45,194 nt of DNA from an uncultured Pseudomonadota bacterium (GTDB taxonomy: Bacteria > Pseudomonadota > Gammaproteobacteria > Burkholderiales > Casimicrobiaceae): positions 1-45,194 of the forward strand of contig CALFEY010000401.1 in assembly GCA_937958295.1 (NCBI GenBank), read 5' to 3'. The notes beneath the pieces were generated by a model. The model had not been told where the DNA came from, did not search any database, and saw only the letters and a program-made list of their open reading frames with translations. The translations under genes were made by a program, and so were the position numbers. This document shows, piece by piece, positions 16,085-25,392 of this stretch; position 1 is the first letter of the stretch; every line of letters begins with the position of its first letter.

Positions 16085-18820
16085 CTAGAACGTGTAGCGC
16101 GCGCCCAGGTTGAAGACCGTCCCCGTGGCACCGGGCAGTGCGTAGTTGAAGTTGTAATTGTAGATGCCGTAGCCCGCCGTGTAATCGAACGGCGCGATGC
16201 GGTTGAACACGTTGAGCACGGAGCCGAAGATCTCCCAGTTCTTGAAGCCCTTGTACGACGCGGACAGGTCGAGCGTGGTGAACGAGGCCACGGTGCAGAA
16301 GCCTTCCACGCCCAGCGCCGACGACGTGAGGCAGTCGGGCTGCTCGACCGACTCGATGTCGTCCATCGGCCCGACGTAGCGCACCGTCCCCGCGACGTTC
16401 CACGGGCCGCGCTCCCACGCGAGCACCACGTTGAACTTGTCCTTGGGCATGCCCGCCGCCGACGATAGCGACGTGGGGCCATGCGTGCCGGCGTACTCGT
16501 TCGTGATGCCGTTCTGGAACGTGCGCTTGAAGCTCATGATGTGGGTGTACTCGATCGAGGCGGTGAAGTTGCCCCAGTTCGTGTTCGCCCAGCGATAGCG
16601 CGCCGACAAATCGATGCCGTCCGTGGTGGTCTTGTTGGCGTTCTCGAACGGCACCGTGACCGCCACGATGGTGCCGGAGTTGGGAATGCCGGGGAGGGCG
16701 TCCGTGGGGTCGCGGATCACCACCGCGCTCGGGAACGCGCCCGGGTTGTCGATGATGAGCTGCGGATCGCCGCCGGTGATCTGGTTCTTCGTCTCGATGT
16801 TCCAGTAGTCGAGCGTCATGTTGAACCCGGGGGTGGGCTCCCACACGAGGCCCACCGTCCAGTTGGTCGACTTCTCGGGCTCGATGTACGGATTGCCGGA
16901 CGTGATCGCCACCACCGAGCCCGCGCCGCAGTCCGCGGGCGAGTCGGTGACGGGGCAGCGCACCGGGTCGACGTACGACGTGTACGCCCCGACCGAGCTG
17001 TTGCCGTTCTCGTACAGCCCCGGCGCCCGGAAGCCCTGCGCATACGTGCCGCGCGCGACGAGCTGCGGGATCACCGTCCATTTCACGCCGACCTTGGGCA
17101 CCGTGTTGGAGCCGTAGTCGGAGTAGTTGTCGTAGCGTACCGCCGCGGTGACTTCGAGGTTCTTGAGGAGCGGCGCGTAGAGCTCGGCGTACACCGCGTT
17201 CACGTTGCGCGCGCCCACGCCGGCGGCGTAACCCAGGCCAATGATGTCGCCCTCGAAGGTGCCCGGCACGCCGGGATTGTTCACCTCCTCGCGCCGGAAC
17301 TCGTAGCCCACCGCCACGGCGAGCTGACCGCCGTCGAGCTTCATCAAGTCGCGGCTCGCCTTGGCATCGATCTGGGTGTTCTCGGTCTTGATGTCGGAAA
17401 GGAGGGTGGGCGCGATGAAGCCGTAGATGCCCGGGTTGTTGAGGCTGGCATTGGCCCCGATGCGGTAGTAGCCGAAGCCGCCCTGCCCGTTCAGCGCCTG
17501 CAGGAAATTCGAGTACGTGACGTAGTTCTTGAGCGTGTACTCAAGGTCGGAGCGGATGTAGAGGGCGCCGACGTCCCAGTCCCAGCCAGCCGTCGAGCCC
17601 TTCACGCCCGCGAGGTAGCGCTGGGTGGTGCTCTCGGTGCTCGAGGAGCGGCCGCCGATATCCACCGGGACGTAATACAGGCGCGAGGCAAGGCCGTCCG
17701 CGTTGAAGGGATTGTCCGGATGGCCCACGGGCAGGTTGACCGTGTTAAGGGAGCTGACGATCGTGTAGTCCGACACCTTGGCCCACGTGGAGCGCAGGGG
17801 GTTGGGTGTGATCACGCTGTCGACCTTGGACTGGAACCACGACACTTCGGCGTAGCCCTGGATGGTGTCGGTGAAGTTGAACGAGCCGCGCGCGAACACG
17901 TTGATCTTCTCGCTCTCCGGCTGCACGTCGAGGTAGTTCTTGGTCTCCCACTTGCAGAAGCCGTCCGACTGGCTGTCCGGCGGGCAGTTGCCCGGCAGCG
18001 ACTGGTAGGCGCCGAGTGCGCCCGAGGGCGAGATCGGCCGCACGTTGCCGAGCGGGCTCGTCGTGCCCCAGCCTAGCGGCGGATTGCCCGGGCGCGTGTC
18101 GGGCAGGCCCATGAACTCGAGGTTCGTGGTGCCGATGTACTGCTTGCGATTGGTGGAGGGCGCGGCGTCCTGCTTCTGGTAGTCGAAGGTCACGAACGCG
18201 TTGTAGCGATCCTTGGTGAGGTCGCCGGCACCGGCCGTGAGGCCGACGCGCCACTGGTCGCCGTCACCCTTGTACGTGGTGCCGTAGGTGCCGTTGGCGG
18301 TGAAGCCGGTGTACTGCTGGCGCAGGATGATGTTGACCACGCCGGCCACGGCGTCGGAACCGTAGATGGCGGAGGCGCCGTCCTTCAGGATTTCGATGCG
18401 CTCGACGGCATCGAACGGGATCTGGTTGAGGTCGGTGAACGAGTAGTGACCGTCGTCGGCGAGGCCGTACTGCGACAGGCGCCGGCCATTGAGAAGCAGC
18501 AGCGTGTTGTTGGAGCCCAAGCCGCGCAGCGACACACCCGCGCCCCCGGAAGGAAAGCCGAAGCTCCACTGGTTGGCGATGGTGCCGTTGTTGTTGGCGG
18601 TGATCGAGCGCACCACGTCGGAGATGGTCTGGAAGCCGGACTGCTGGATGTCCTCCCGGGTGATGACCTCGATCGGCGCGGCCGTCTCGGTATCCACCCG
18701 CTTGATGTTGGTACCCGTGACATTGACGCGGATGTCCTGCGCCGCGGTGAGCCCGGTGACGAGCAACGCGCAGCCGCCTACCCCGAGCGCGGCGGCGATC
18801 CGCCTCTTGGTGAAGTTCAT
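16085..18820 (-). CDS. TonB-dependent outer-membrane receptor A
   Basis: 911 residues from ATG 18820 (MNFTKRRIAAALGVGGCALL), with GGGGG 8-12 nt upstream. A signal peptide (cut near TAAQ) is followed by the plug domain: IRVNVTGTNIKRVDTETAAP, VITREDIQQSGFQTISDVVR, GVSLRGLGSNNTLLLLNGRR and VERIEILKDGASAIYGSDAV. A 22-strand barrel then ends in the expected aromatic residue (NLGARYTF). It belongs to the Oar/Caulobacter-like receptors that import large substrates with TonB energy. Substrate unknown. It is a close paralogue of the next receptor, whose terminator lies only about 30 nt before this start, so expression may depend on read-through. Confidence 0.93.
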   Translation of the reverse strand: MNFTKRRIAAALGVGGCALLVTGLTAAQDIRVNVTGTNIKRVDTETAAPIEVITREDIQQSGFQTISDVVRSITANNNGTIANQWSFGFPSGGAGVSLRGLGSNNTLLLLNGRRLSQYGLADDGHYSFTDLNQIPFDAVERIEILKDGASAIYGSDAVAGVVNIILRQQYTGFTANGTYGTTYKGDGDQWRVGLTAGAGDLTKDRYNAFVTFDYQKQDAAPSTNRKQYIGTTNLEFMGLPDTRPGNPPLGWGTTSPLGNVRPISPSGALGAYQSLPGNCPPDSQSDGFCKWETKNYLDVQPESEKINVFARGSFNFTDTIQGYAEVSWFQSKVDSVITPNPLRSTWAKVSDYTIVSSLNTVNLPVGHPDNPFNADGLASRLYYVPVDIGGRSSSTESTTQRYLAGVKGSTAGWDWDVGALYIRSDLEYTLKNYVTYSNFLQALNGQGGFGYYRIGANASLNNPGIYGFIAPTLLSDIKTENTQIDAKASRDLMKLDGGQLAVAVGYEFRREEVNNPGVPGTFEGDIIGLGYAAGVGARNVNAVYAELYAPLLKNLEVTAAVRYDNYSDYGSNTVPKVGVKWTVIPQLVARGTYAQGFRAPGLYENGNSSVGAYTSYVDPVRCPVTDSPADCGAGSVVAITSGNPYIEPEKSTNWTVGLVWEPTPGFNMTLDYWNIETKNQITGGDPQLIIDNPGAFPSAVVIRDPTDALPGIPNSGTIVAVTVPFENANKTTTDGIDLSARYRWANTNWGNFTASIEYTHIMSFKRTFQNGITNEYAGTHGPTSLSSAAGMPKDKFNVVLAWERGPWNVAGTVRYVGPMDDIESVEQPDCLTSSALGVEGFCTVASFTTLDLSASYKGFKNWEIFGSVLNVFNRIAPFDYTAGYGIYNYNFNYALPGATGTVFNLGARYTF

Positions 18821-18851
18821 GTCGACCCCCAGTGGAGAAATGCAGGTGCAG

Positions 18852-18890
18852 AAAAACAAACCCCGGCGAGGTACGGTGTACCTGCCGGGG
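18852..18890 (-). terminator. Rho-independent terminator between the two receptor genes
   Basis: On the minus strand, about 50 nt after the receptor B stop, a GC-rich hairpin (18890-18861; arms CCCCGGC and GCCGGGG extended by GGTAC/GTACC, loop of 3) is followed by TTTGTTTTT (18860-18852). This is a classic intrinsic terminator. The start of receptor A lies only about 30 nt further, which leaves little room for a separate promoter. Confidence 0.85.
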
Positions 18891-18937
18891 CTTACGAGGT
18901 GCGTCAGCTTGTGGCCGACCCAGTTTCGTTGCGTTGC

Positions 18938-21712
18938 TTATTGGAACGTGTAGCGGACGCCCAGGTTGAACTGGGTGCCGGTCGCGCCGGAGAACGAGTA
19001 GTTGTAGTTGTAGTTCACGAGGCCATAGGCAGCGGCCGGCGCGAACGGCGCCTTCTCGTTGAACACGTTCACGACGGAGCCGAAGATCTCCCAGTTCTTG
19101 AAGCCCTTGTACGAAGCGGAGAGGTCGAACGTGGTGAAGGAATCGACCGAGCAGCTCGTCTGGTTGTCGCTCCAGATCCACAGGCAATCGTCAGGCTGCG
19201 ACACCGGGGTGGCTTCGGTGTTCTCCCACGCCAGCTCGTCGTAACCGCTCACGAAGCGAACGGTACCGGTCACGTTCCACGGTCCGCGCGCCCAGCCGAG
19301 GATCAGGTTCCAGCGATCGCGAGGCGTGCCTTGCGCCGACGAGACGTCGTAGTTGCCGTTGGTGCCGGCGTACTTGTACTCGGTCCCAGCCAGAACCTGG
19401 CTGTAGTTGAAGATGTGCGTCCACTGGAACTCGGCGGTGAACGTGCCCCAGTTGTTGGGCGCGTTGTAGCGGCCGATGATGTCGAGGTCGATACCGTCCG
19501 TCTTCACCGTGTTGGCGTTCTGGTACGGCGTGGAGACGTAGAGCACCGTTCCGGAGTTCGGGATGCCCGGCAGGTTGTTGCTGTCGCGGCCGATGGTCGC
19601 GGCCGGGAAGCTGCCCGGGCTGTTCAGCACGGCCTGCACGCTGCCGATGGTGATCTGGTCCTTGGTCTCGATGTTCCAGTAGTCCAGGGTACCGGACAGG
19701 CCGGGGAACGGCTCGGCGATGAGGCCAACGGTCCACGTGTCCGACTTCTCAGGCTTGATGAACGGGTTGCCCGTGTTGATGCCGAGCACCTGGCCGTTAC
19801 AGTCAGCGGCCGCTCCGGTGATCGGGCAGCGGATCGGGTCCTGGGCGACGGTGAAGCCGGCGGCGGCGTTGGCGGTGGACGTTTCGTACAGACCCGGGGC
19901 GCGGAACGCCGTGGCGTACGTGCCGCGCAGCACGAGCTGCGGGATCACCGTCCACTTGGCGCCGATCTTCGGGTTCACCGTGTTGCCGACGTCGGAGTAG
20001 TCATCGAAGCGGACGGCCGCGGTGAGCTCGAGGTTCTTCAGCACCGGCGCGTACAACTCGGCGTAGACCGCATTGATGTTGCGCGAGCCGAACGCCGCCG
20101 AGTAGCCGAGGCCGATCACGTTGCCGGTATCGGTGCCCGGGGTGCCGGGGTTGTTGAGCTCTTCGCGGCGGAATTCGTAGCCGACCGCGAGGGCAAGCTG
20201 GCCGCCGTCGAGCTTCATCAGGTCGCGCGACGCCTTGGCATCGAAGTTGGTGTTCTCCGACTTGATCTTCTGCACGCGGTTCGGCGCGAGCCAGTCGTAG
20301 ATTTCCGGATTGTTGAGGCTGCCGGCGGTACCGATGCGGTAGTAGCCGTACGGGCTCGTGCCGGCCAGCGCTTGCTGGTAGCGGTCGTAGCTCACGTAGT
20401 TCATGCGGGTGACGTCGGTGTCGGTCTTGATGTACAGACCCGCCATATCCCAGTCCCAGCCCCAGTTCGACCCCTTCACGCCCGCGAGGTAGCGCTGCGT
20501 ATTGGATTCGACGTCGCTGTTGCGGCCGCCCATGTTGTAGTCGACGTAGTAGAGCCGCGCGACCTGGTTGTTGGCGGAGTACGGGTTGTCCGGATGGCCC
20601 ACCGGCAGGGCGATGTTGACGGACGACTGGATGGCGTTCGTCGACGGGTCGTACCAGTTGGCGCGCGCACCGTACGGGGTGAACGTGGACGAGGTCTTGA
20701 CCTGGAAGAACGACAGCTCGGCGTAGCCCTGGGTGGTGCTGTTGAAGTTGAACGCGCCGCGGCCGTAGACGTTGAAGCGCTCGATATCCGGCTGCAGGGG
20801 CACCCAGTCCTTCGGGTCCCAGATGCAATAGCCTTCCGGGCTCACCGGGCCCGGGCAGGTGCCGGGCAGCTGCATGTAGGCACCGGCGGCACCGTTCGGG
20901 TTCGCGGCGTTGACCGGGCGGACGTTGCCGATCGGCGAGTTGCTCGACCCGGTGTGCGGATTGATCGTGGCCGGAACACCGCCGCGCTGGTCGTAGCCAC
21001 CCATCGAGCGAAGGTCGTTGCTGCCCATGTAGTCGCGCAGCGTGTTCGACATGATCGCTTCCTGCTTCTGGTAATCCAGAGAGATGAAAGCGTTGTAGCG
21101 ATCCTTGGTGAGGTCACCGATGCCGGCGGTGATGGCCGCGCGCCACTGGTTGCCTTCGCCGTTGTAGTTGGTGCCGCCCGAGCCCATCACCGTGACGCCG
21201 GTGAATTGCTGGCGCAGGATGACGTTGACCACGCCGGCCACGGCGTCGGAGCCGTAGATGGCGGACGCGCCGTCCTTGAGGATTTCGATGCGCTCGACGG
21301 CGTCGAACGGAATCTGCGACAGGTCGACGTAGGAAGCGTGTCCGTCGTCGGCCAGGCCGAAGTTCGCCATGCGGCGACCGTTCACGAGCACGAGGGTGTT
21401 GTTGGGGCCGAGGCCGCGCAGCGAGACGCCTGCACCGGAGGCCGAGAAGCCGTTCGTGAACGAAGGTGCGATGCCGCCGTTGTTGTTCGCCGTGATCTGG
21501 CGTACGACGTCCTGGATGGTCTGCAGACCGGACTGCTGGATGTCTTCGCGGGTGATCGTCTGGATCGGCGCCGCCGTTTCCGAGTCGACACGCTTGATGT
21601 TGGAACCCGTCACGTTGACGCGAATGTCCTGCGCCACCGCCGTTCCACCAGCGACCAGTGCGACGCCGCCCATGCCAAGGGCGAGCGCAACCTTCTTGCG
21701 CTGAAATTTCAT
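18938..21712 (-). CDS. TonB-dependent outer-membrane receptor B
   Basis: 924 residues from ATG 21712 (MKFQRKKVALALGMGGVALV). Signal peptide to AVAQ, then the same plug as receptor A: IRVNVTGSNIKRVDSETAAP, ITREDIQQSGLQTIQDVVRQ, GVSLRGLGPNNTLVLVNGRR. Barrel strands include YAELYAPVLKNLELTAAVRF and SASYKGFKNWEIFGSVVNVF. The protein ends YTFQ, so the usual C-terminal Phe is followed by one extra Gln. It is the upstream member of the tandem pair and is followed by a strong terminator. A set of TTGYAAC repeats lies 70-145 nt before the start. The substrate is not known. Confidence 0.93.
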   Translation of the reverse strand: MKFQRKKVALALGMGGVALVAGGTAVAQDIRVNVTGSNIKRVDSETAAPIQTITREDIQQSGLQTIQDVVRQITANNNGGIAPSFTNGFSASGAGVSLRGLGPNNTLVLVNGRRMANFGLADDGHASYVDLSQIPFDAVERIEILKDGASAIYGSDAVAGVVNVILRQQFTGVTVMGSGGTNYNGEGNQWRAAITAGIGDLTKDRYNAFISLDYQKQEAIMSNTLRDYMGSNDLRSMGGYDQRGGVPATINPHTGSSNSPIGNVRPVNAANPNGAAGAYMQLPGTCPGPVSPEGYCIWDPKDWVPLQPDIERFNVYGRGAFNFNSTTQGYAELSFFQVKTSSTFTPYGARANWYDPSTNAIQSSVNIALPVGHPDNPYSANNQVARLYYVDYNMGGRNSDVESNTQRYLAGVKGSNWGWDWDMAGLYIKTDTDVTRMNYVSYDRYQQALAGTSPYGYYRIGTAGSLNNPEIYDWLAPNRVQKIKSENTNFDAKASRDLMKLDGGQLALAVGYEFRREELNNPGTPGTDTGNVIGLGYSAAFGSRNINAVYAELYAPVLKNLELTAAVRFDDYSDVGNTVNPKIGAKWTVIPQLVLRGTYATAFRAPGLYETSTANAAAGFTVAQDPIRCPITGAAADCNGQVLGINTGNPFIKPEKSDTWTVGLIAEPFPGLSGTLDYWNIETKDQITIGSVQAVLNSPGSFPAATIGRDSNNLPGIPNSGTVLYVSTPYQNANTVKTDGIDLDIIGRYNAPNNWGTFTAEFQWTHIFNYSQVLAGTEYKYAGTNGNYDVSSAQGTPRDRWNLILGWARGPWNVTGTVRFVSGYDELAWENTEATPVSQPDDCLWIWSDNQTSCSVDSFTTFDLSASYKGFKNWEIFGSVVNVFNEKAPFAPAAAYGLVNYNYNYSFSGATGTQFNLGVRYTFQ

Positions 21713-22076
21713 TGTGAAACCCCCAGTAAAGATTGATGCCCCCCGAGCGGACAAGCGTCCGCCCTCCGGCACACAGCGCGACGTTACAACACAGGGTAAT
21801 TTCCGGGCAACGAAACCCCCTCGATTGTTACAATGCAGCATGCGAATTTGTTGCAATTTCGCCAAAAGAGGCGCGTGCTGTGGTCCGAACCGCTGATTCC
21901 ATGGAGATTCGGCTGGAACCGCCCCCTTTGGGCCGCATTTGCGCCGTTGGTTTCCGGTCGCCCCCTCGAGGGTGGAAGGCGGCGCGCGCGGGGCGTCGCG
22001 GCCATCCGCATCCGGGATTTCTTGGCCGCGCCCGGCCCTTTTGGGGCGTGCGAGGGCGGCGCACCGGCAGGACGCC
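21713..22076. other. 364-nt divergent intergenic region
   Basis: This region lies between receptor B (-) and the acetyltransferase (+). The 100 nt nearest receptor B include a hairpin (GCGGAC at 21747-21752, GTCCGC at 21757-21762). The segment 21783-21856 is unusually AT-rich for this genome and carries the repeated motif described separately. From about 21860 to 22076 I see no gene or clear signal. Confidence 0.5.
21783..21856 (-). promoter_or_regulatory. Three TTGYAAC repeats upstream of receptor B
   Basis: Minus-strand TTGTAAC occurs at 21789-21783 and 21833-21827, and TTGCAAC at 21856-21850. The two distal copies extend to ATTGYAACAA and are 23 nt apart; the proximal one is 44 nt further. 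The spacings are close to two and four helical turns, so the copies would face one side of the DNA. One TTGCAA/TGTAAC pair (18-nt gap) could also serve as -35 and -10. This may be an operator array, a promoter, or both. Confidence 0.4.
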
Positions 22077-22586
22077 ATGAGCGCATTCACCATACGACCC
22101 GCGGGGTTACCTGACGTCCCCGACCTTCTCGCCATGGTCCGGGCCCTCGCCGAGTACGAGCGCCTGGCGCACCTCGTCACCGCTTCCGAAGAGGCTCTGG
22201 CGGCGGCGCTGGGCGGACCGCATCCCTGCGCCGAGGCCCTGATTGCACGCGAAAAGGCGGATTCCGGCGCGGCGTTGGGATTTGCGCTCTTTTTCCCCAA
22301 TTTCTCGACGTTCCTGGCCCGTCCGGGCCTCTGGCTCGAAGACCTCTTCGTGTATCCGGAACACCGGGGGCGCGGCGTGGGCCGGCGGCTCCTCGCGGAG
22401 GTGGGAGTCGTGGCACGCGAGCGCGGCTGCGGCCGGCTGGAGTGGGCGGTGCTCGACTGGAACCAAAGTGCGATCGCGTTTTACCAAGGCATGGGGGCCA
22501 CGGTAATGCCCGACTGGCGCATCGCCCGGGTCACCGGCCCCGCCCTGCACGGGTTCGGCCTCGGTGATCCCGATCCCGCGGCCTGA
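22077..22586 (+). CDS. GNAT-family N-acetyltransferase
   Basis: 169 residues from ATG 22077 (MSAFTIRPAGLPDVPDLLAM). The GNAT fold is clear: N-terminal FTIRPA strand, LWLEDLFVYPEHRGRGVGRR with the acetyl-CoA pyrophosphate-binding R-G-R-G-V-G, and LDWNQSAIAFYQGMGA near the C-terminus. These match the diamine/spermidine-acetyltransferase-like branch, which acetylates small amines, but substrate prediction within GNATs is unreliable. It ends 34 nt before the TldD-like gene on the same strand. Confidence 0.88.
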   Translation: MSAFTIRPAGLPDVPDLLAMVRALAEYERLAHLVTASEEALAAALGGPHPCAEALIAREKADSGAALGFALFFPNFSTFLARPGLWLEDLFVYPEHRGRGVGRRLLAEVGVVARERGCGRLEWAVLDWNQSAIAFYQGMGATVMPDWRIARVTGPALHGFGLGDPDPAA

Positions 22587-22620
22587 TCCATACTTTCTCC
22601 GCTCAATCCCCTTTCTGCCG

Positions 22621-24063
22621 ATGCAGGTCCCCATGCCCCTCGACGCCGCGCTCCCCTCCTTCGACGTTCGTGCCGATTTCTGGTCGCTCCGGTTCGTGGA
22701 GGAGCGCGCGGAGTCCTTCGCCGTGCGCAAGAACGTCCCCATGCCGTACTCCGCCACCACCGATCGGGGGGCGATGGCAACGGTCTACGCCGACGGCGGT
22801 TACGGCTACGCCGCGACCAGCGACCTCTCCCCCACCGGCCTCGCCGCCGCCCTCGACCGCGCGGCGGCCTGGGCGCGGGCCACCGCGCGCCTGGGGCTTG
22901 TCGATGCCCGGCAGCTACCCGCTCCGGCGCCGCGCGGTCGTTACGAGTCGCCCTCCCTTGCCGCCGGGGGCCTGGGCCCGCGCGAGTGGTACGAACTCCT
23001 CGGCGCGGAATGTGCCGCGGCGAGCCGCGATCCGCGCATCGTGGACTGCGAGGCGGGCGTGGAAGTGCGCACGGCCGACCATCGGCTCGTGACGTCCACC
23101 GGCGGCGACGTCACGCAGCGCTACCGCTTCCTCATGCCCGGACTCACGGTGACCGCCCACGATGCCGGCGAGACGCAATCGCGCTCGCTCAACGGCTACC
23201 GCGGCATCTGCCAGCAGGGGAGCACCGAGGTGCTCGCCCGCTTCGCCTTCGCCGACGCCGGGCGGCGGGTGGCCGAGGAGGCGCTCGAGCTCCTCGGCGC
23301 GCCCAACTGCCCGGGCGGCCGGATGGACGTGCTGCTGATGCCCGACCAGATGATCCTGCAAATCCACGAGTCGATCGGTCATCCGGTCGAGCTCGACCGC
23401 ATCCTGGGCGACGAGCGCAACTTCGCGGGCACGAGCTTCGTCACCCTCGACATGTTCGGCACCTACCAGTACGGCTCGGAGCTCCTCAACGTGACCTTCG
23501 ATCCCACCCGGCCGGAGGAGCTTGCAAGCTACGCCTTCGACGACGACGGCACGCCCGCCGAAAAGGTGCACCTCATCCGCAACGGGCTGCTCGTGTGTCC
23601 GCTCGGCGGGGCGATCTCGCAGGCCCGCGCCGGCTTGCCCGGAGTGGCGAACAGCCGCGCCGACAACTGGAACCGCCCGCCGATCGACCGCATGGCCAAC
23701 CTCAATCTGGAAGCCGGCGACGCCTCCTTCGACGACCTCGTGGCCGGCATCGAGCACGGGGTGCTCATGGAGACGAACCGGAGCTGGTCCATCGACGACT
23801 CGCGCAACAAGTTCCAGTTCGGCTGCGAGCGCGGGCGCGTGATCGAGCACGGCGTCGTCAAGCACGTGGTCAAGAACCCCAACTACCGCGGCATCTCGGC
23901 GAACTTCTGGCGCAGCCTCGCGCGGGTGGGCAACGACGACACCGTGCAGGTGCTGGGCACGCCGTACTGCGGCAAGGGCGAGCCCTCGCAGGTGATCCGC
24001 GTGGGCCACGCATCGCCGGCCTGCGTATTCAGTAACGTGGACGTCTTCGGCGGGGAGGGCTAG
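22621..24063 (+). CDS. TldD-like metalloprotease
   Basis: 480 residues from ATG 22621; ATG 22633 (MPLDAALPSF) is an equally good start. The TldD zinc motif HESIGHP (H249-E-x-x-x-H253) is intact, with a Cys (C450 in PYCGKGEPSQ) where E. coli TldD has its third ligand. Other family marks are TDRGAMATVYADGGYGYAAT and FGTYQYGSELLNVTFDP. TldD/TldE heterodimers degrade unfolded peptides and mature modified peptides such as microcin B17. This is a divergent TldD branch. The tldE partner follows after 3 nt. Confidence 0.88.
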   Translation: MQVPMPLDAALPSFDVRADFWSLRFVEERAESFAVRKNVPMPYSATTDRGAMATVYADGGYGYAATSDLSPTGLAAALDRAAAWARATARLGLVDARQLPAPAPRGRYESPSLAAGGLGPREWYELLGAECAAASRDPRIVDCEAGVEVRTADHRLVTSTGGDVTQRYRFLMPGLTVTAHDAGETQSRSLNGYRGICQQGSTEVLARFAFADAGRRVAEEALELLGAPNCPGGRMDVLLMPDQMILQIHESIGHPVELDRILGDERNFAGTSFVTLDMFGTYQYGSELLNVTFDPTRPEELASYAFDDDGTPAEKVHLIRNGLLVCPLGGAISQARAGLPGVANSRADNWNRPPIDRMANLNLEAGDASFDDLVAGIEHGVLMETNRSWSIDDSRNKFQFGCERGRVIEHGVVKHVVKNPNYRGISANFWRSLARVGNDDTVQVLGTPYCGKGEPSQVIRVGHASPACVFSNVDVFGGEG

Positions 24064-24066
24064 ACC

Positions 24067-25392
24067 GTGGCGATGGAAGCGTATTTCTCCTCGCTGGTGG
24101 ACGCGATCGAGCGCGCGCTGGGCACGGGCGAGCGGTTCACCGCGAGCTTCGGCGCGGAGCAGTCCGACTTCGTGCGGATGAACCGCGGCAAGGTACGCCA
24201 GCCGGGGACAGTGTCCCAGCGCTATCTCACGGTGCGGCTGGTCAAGGGCGCCCGCCACGCGGACCACACGCTGTCGCTGTCGGGGGACGTCGCGGCCGAC
24301 GCCGCGGCCGTGCGCGAGGCGATGGCCGGCCTGCGTGGCGTGCTCGTCGATCTCGCCGACGATCCGCTGCTCCTGCTGCCGTCGGAAGTGCGATCGAGCC
24401 GCCAGGAGCGGCTCCCGGACCTGCCGGCCTCCGAAGCCGTCATCGACGAAGTGCTGCGCGCCGGCGCGGGCGAGGACCTCGTGGGCATCTACGCCGCCGG
24501 TCCCGTGTGGCGCGGCTTCGCGAACTCCGAAGGCCAGCGCAATTGGCACGCCACGCGCACCTTCAACCTGCAATGGAGCCTGTACCACGGCACCGACAAG
24601 GCGGTGAAGAGCGCCTACGCCGGCTTTGTGTGGAGCGGCACCGAGCTCACGCAACGCATGGCGGTGGCCCGCGAGCGCCTGGCGCTCGTCGCGCGTCCGC
24701 CACGCACACTCGAGCCGGGTGCGTACCGCGCCTATCTCGCCCCTTCGGCGATGGACGAGATCGCCGGCATGCTGAGCTGGGGCGGGTTCTCCGGTCGCAT
24801 GCTGAAGACGCGGCAGAGCCCGCTCGACCGCATGCAGGACGGCCGCATGCTCGATCCGCGCGTCTGCCTCGTCGAGAACACGGAAGGCGGGGTCGCGCCG
24901 GCGTTCCAGGCGGAAGGCTTCGTGCGCCCCCCACGGGTGCCGCTCATCGAAGGCGGGCGTCTCGTGGGCTCGCTCGTATCGCCGCGCACGGCGCGCGAGT
25001 TCGACCTGGCCGAGAACGGCGCCAACGGCGGCGAGTCGCCGGAGTCGCTCACGATGCAGGGCGGCACGCTACCGGAAGCCGACGCGCTCGCCGCGCTCGA
25101 CACGGGGCTTGCCATTGGCAACCTCTGGTATCTCAACTACTCGGATCGTCCCGCCTGCCGCGTGACGGGCATGACCCGCTTTGCCACCTTCTGGGTGGAC
25201 AAGGGCAAGGTGGTGGCGCCCGTAAACGTGCTGCGCTTCGACGACTCCGTGTACCGCATGCTCGGCGACAACCTCGTCGACCTCACGCAGGAGACGGAGC
25301 TCATCCTCGAGTCGAGCACTTACGGCTCCCGGCAGCTGCGCAGTCAGCAGTTGCCGGGCGCGCTGGTGTCGGAGATGGCGTTCACGCTCTAG
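24067..25392 (+). CDS. TldE/PmbA-like partner protein
   Basis: 441 residues. Start GTG 24067 is preferred because GGAGGG lies 7 nt upstream; ATG 24073 would be 13 nt away. The protein has the PmbA/TldE fold (VRMNRGKVRQPGTVSQRYLT, FNLQWSLYHGTDKAVKSAYA, MTRFATFWVDKGKVVAPVNV) and no HExxxH motif, as expected for the non-catalytic subunit that completes the TldD active chamber. It follows the TldD-like gene by 3 nt. Its 3' end overlaps that of the convergent ABC ATPase gene by 11 nt. Confidence 0.87.
   Translation: MAMEAYFSSLVDAIERALGTGERFTASFGAEQSDFVRMNRGKVRQPGTVSQRYLTVRLVKGARHADHTLSLSGDVAADAAAVREAMAGLRGVLVDLADDPLLLLPSEVRSSRQERLPDLPASEAVIDEVLRAGAGEDLVGIYAAGPVWRGFANSEGQRNWHATRTFNLQWSLYHGTDKAVKSAYAGFVWSGTELTQRMAVARERLALVARPPRTLEPGAYRAYLAPSAMDEIAGMLSWGGFSGRMLKTRQSPLDRMQDGRMLDPRVCLVENTEGGVAPAFQAEGFVRPPRVPLIEGGRLVGSLVSPRTAREFDLAENGANGGESPESLTMQGGTLPEADALAALDTGLAIGNLWYLNYSDRPACRVTGMTRFATFWVDKGKVVAPVNVLRFDDSVYRMLGDNLVDLTQETELILESSTYGSRQLRSQQLPGALVSEMAFTL

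Noticed and set aside
18446..21736. 1096-codon plus-strand frame opposite the two receptor genes
   Set aside because: Antisense shadow; composition dominated by R, G, A, V, H and repeats only because the two receptors are paralogues.
21797..21870. Possible mobile-element end or attachment site in the AT-rich island
   Set aside because: No transposase, integrase, terminal inverted repeats or target duplication found nearby.
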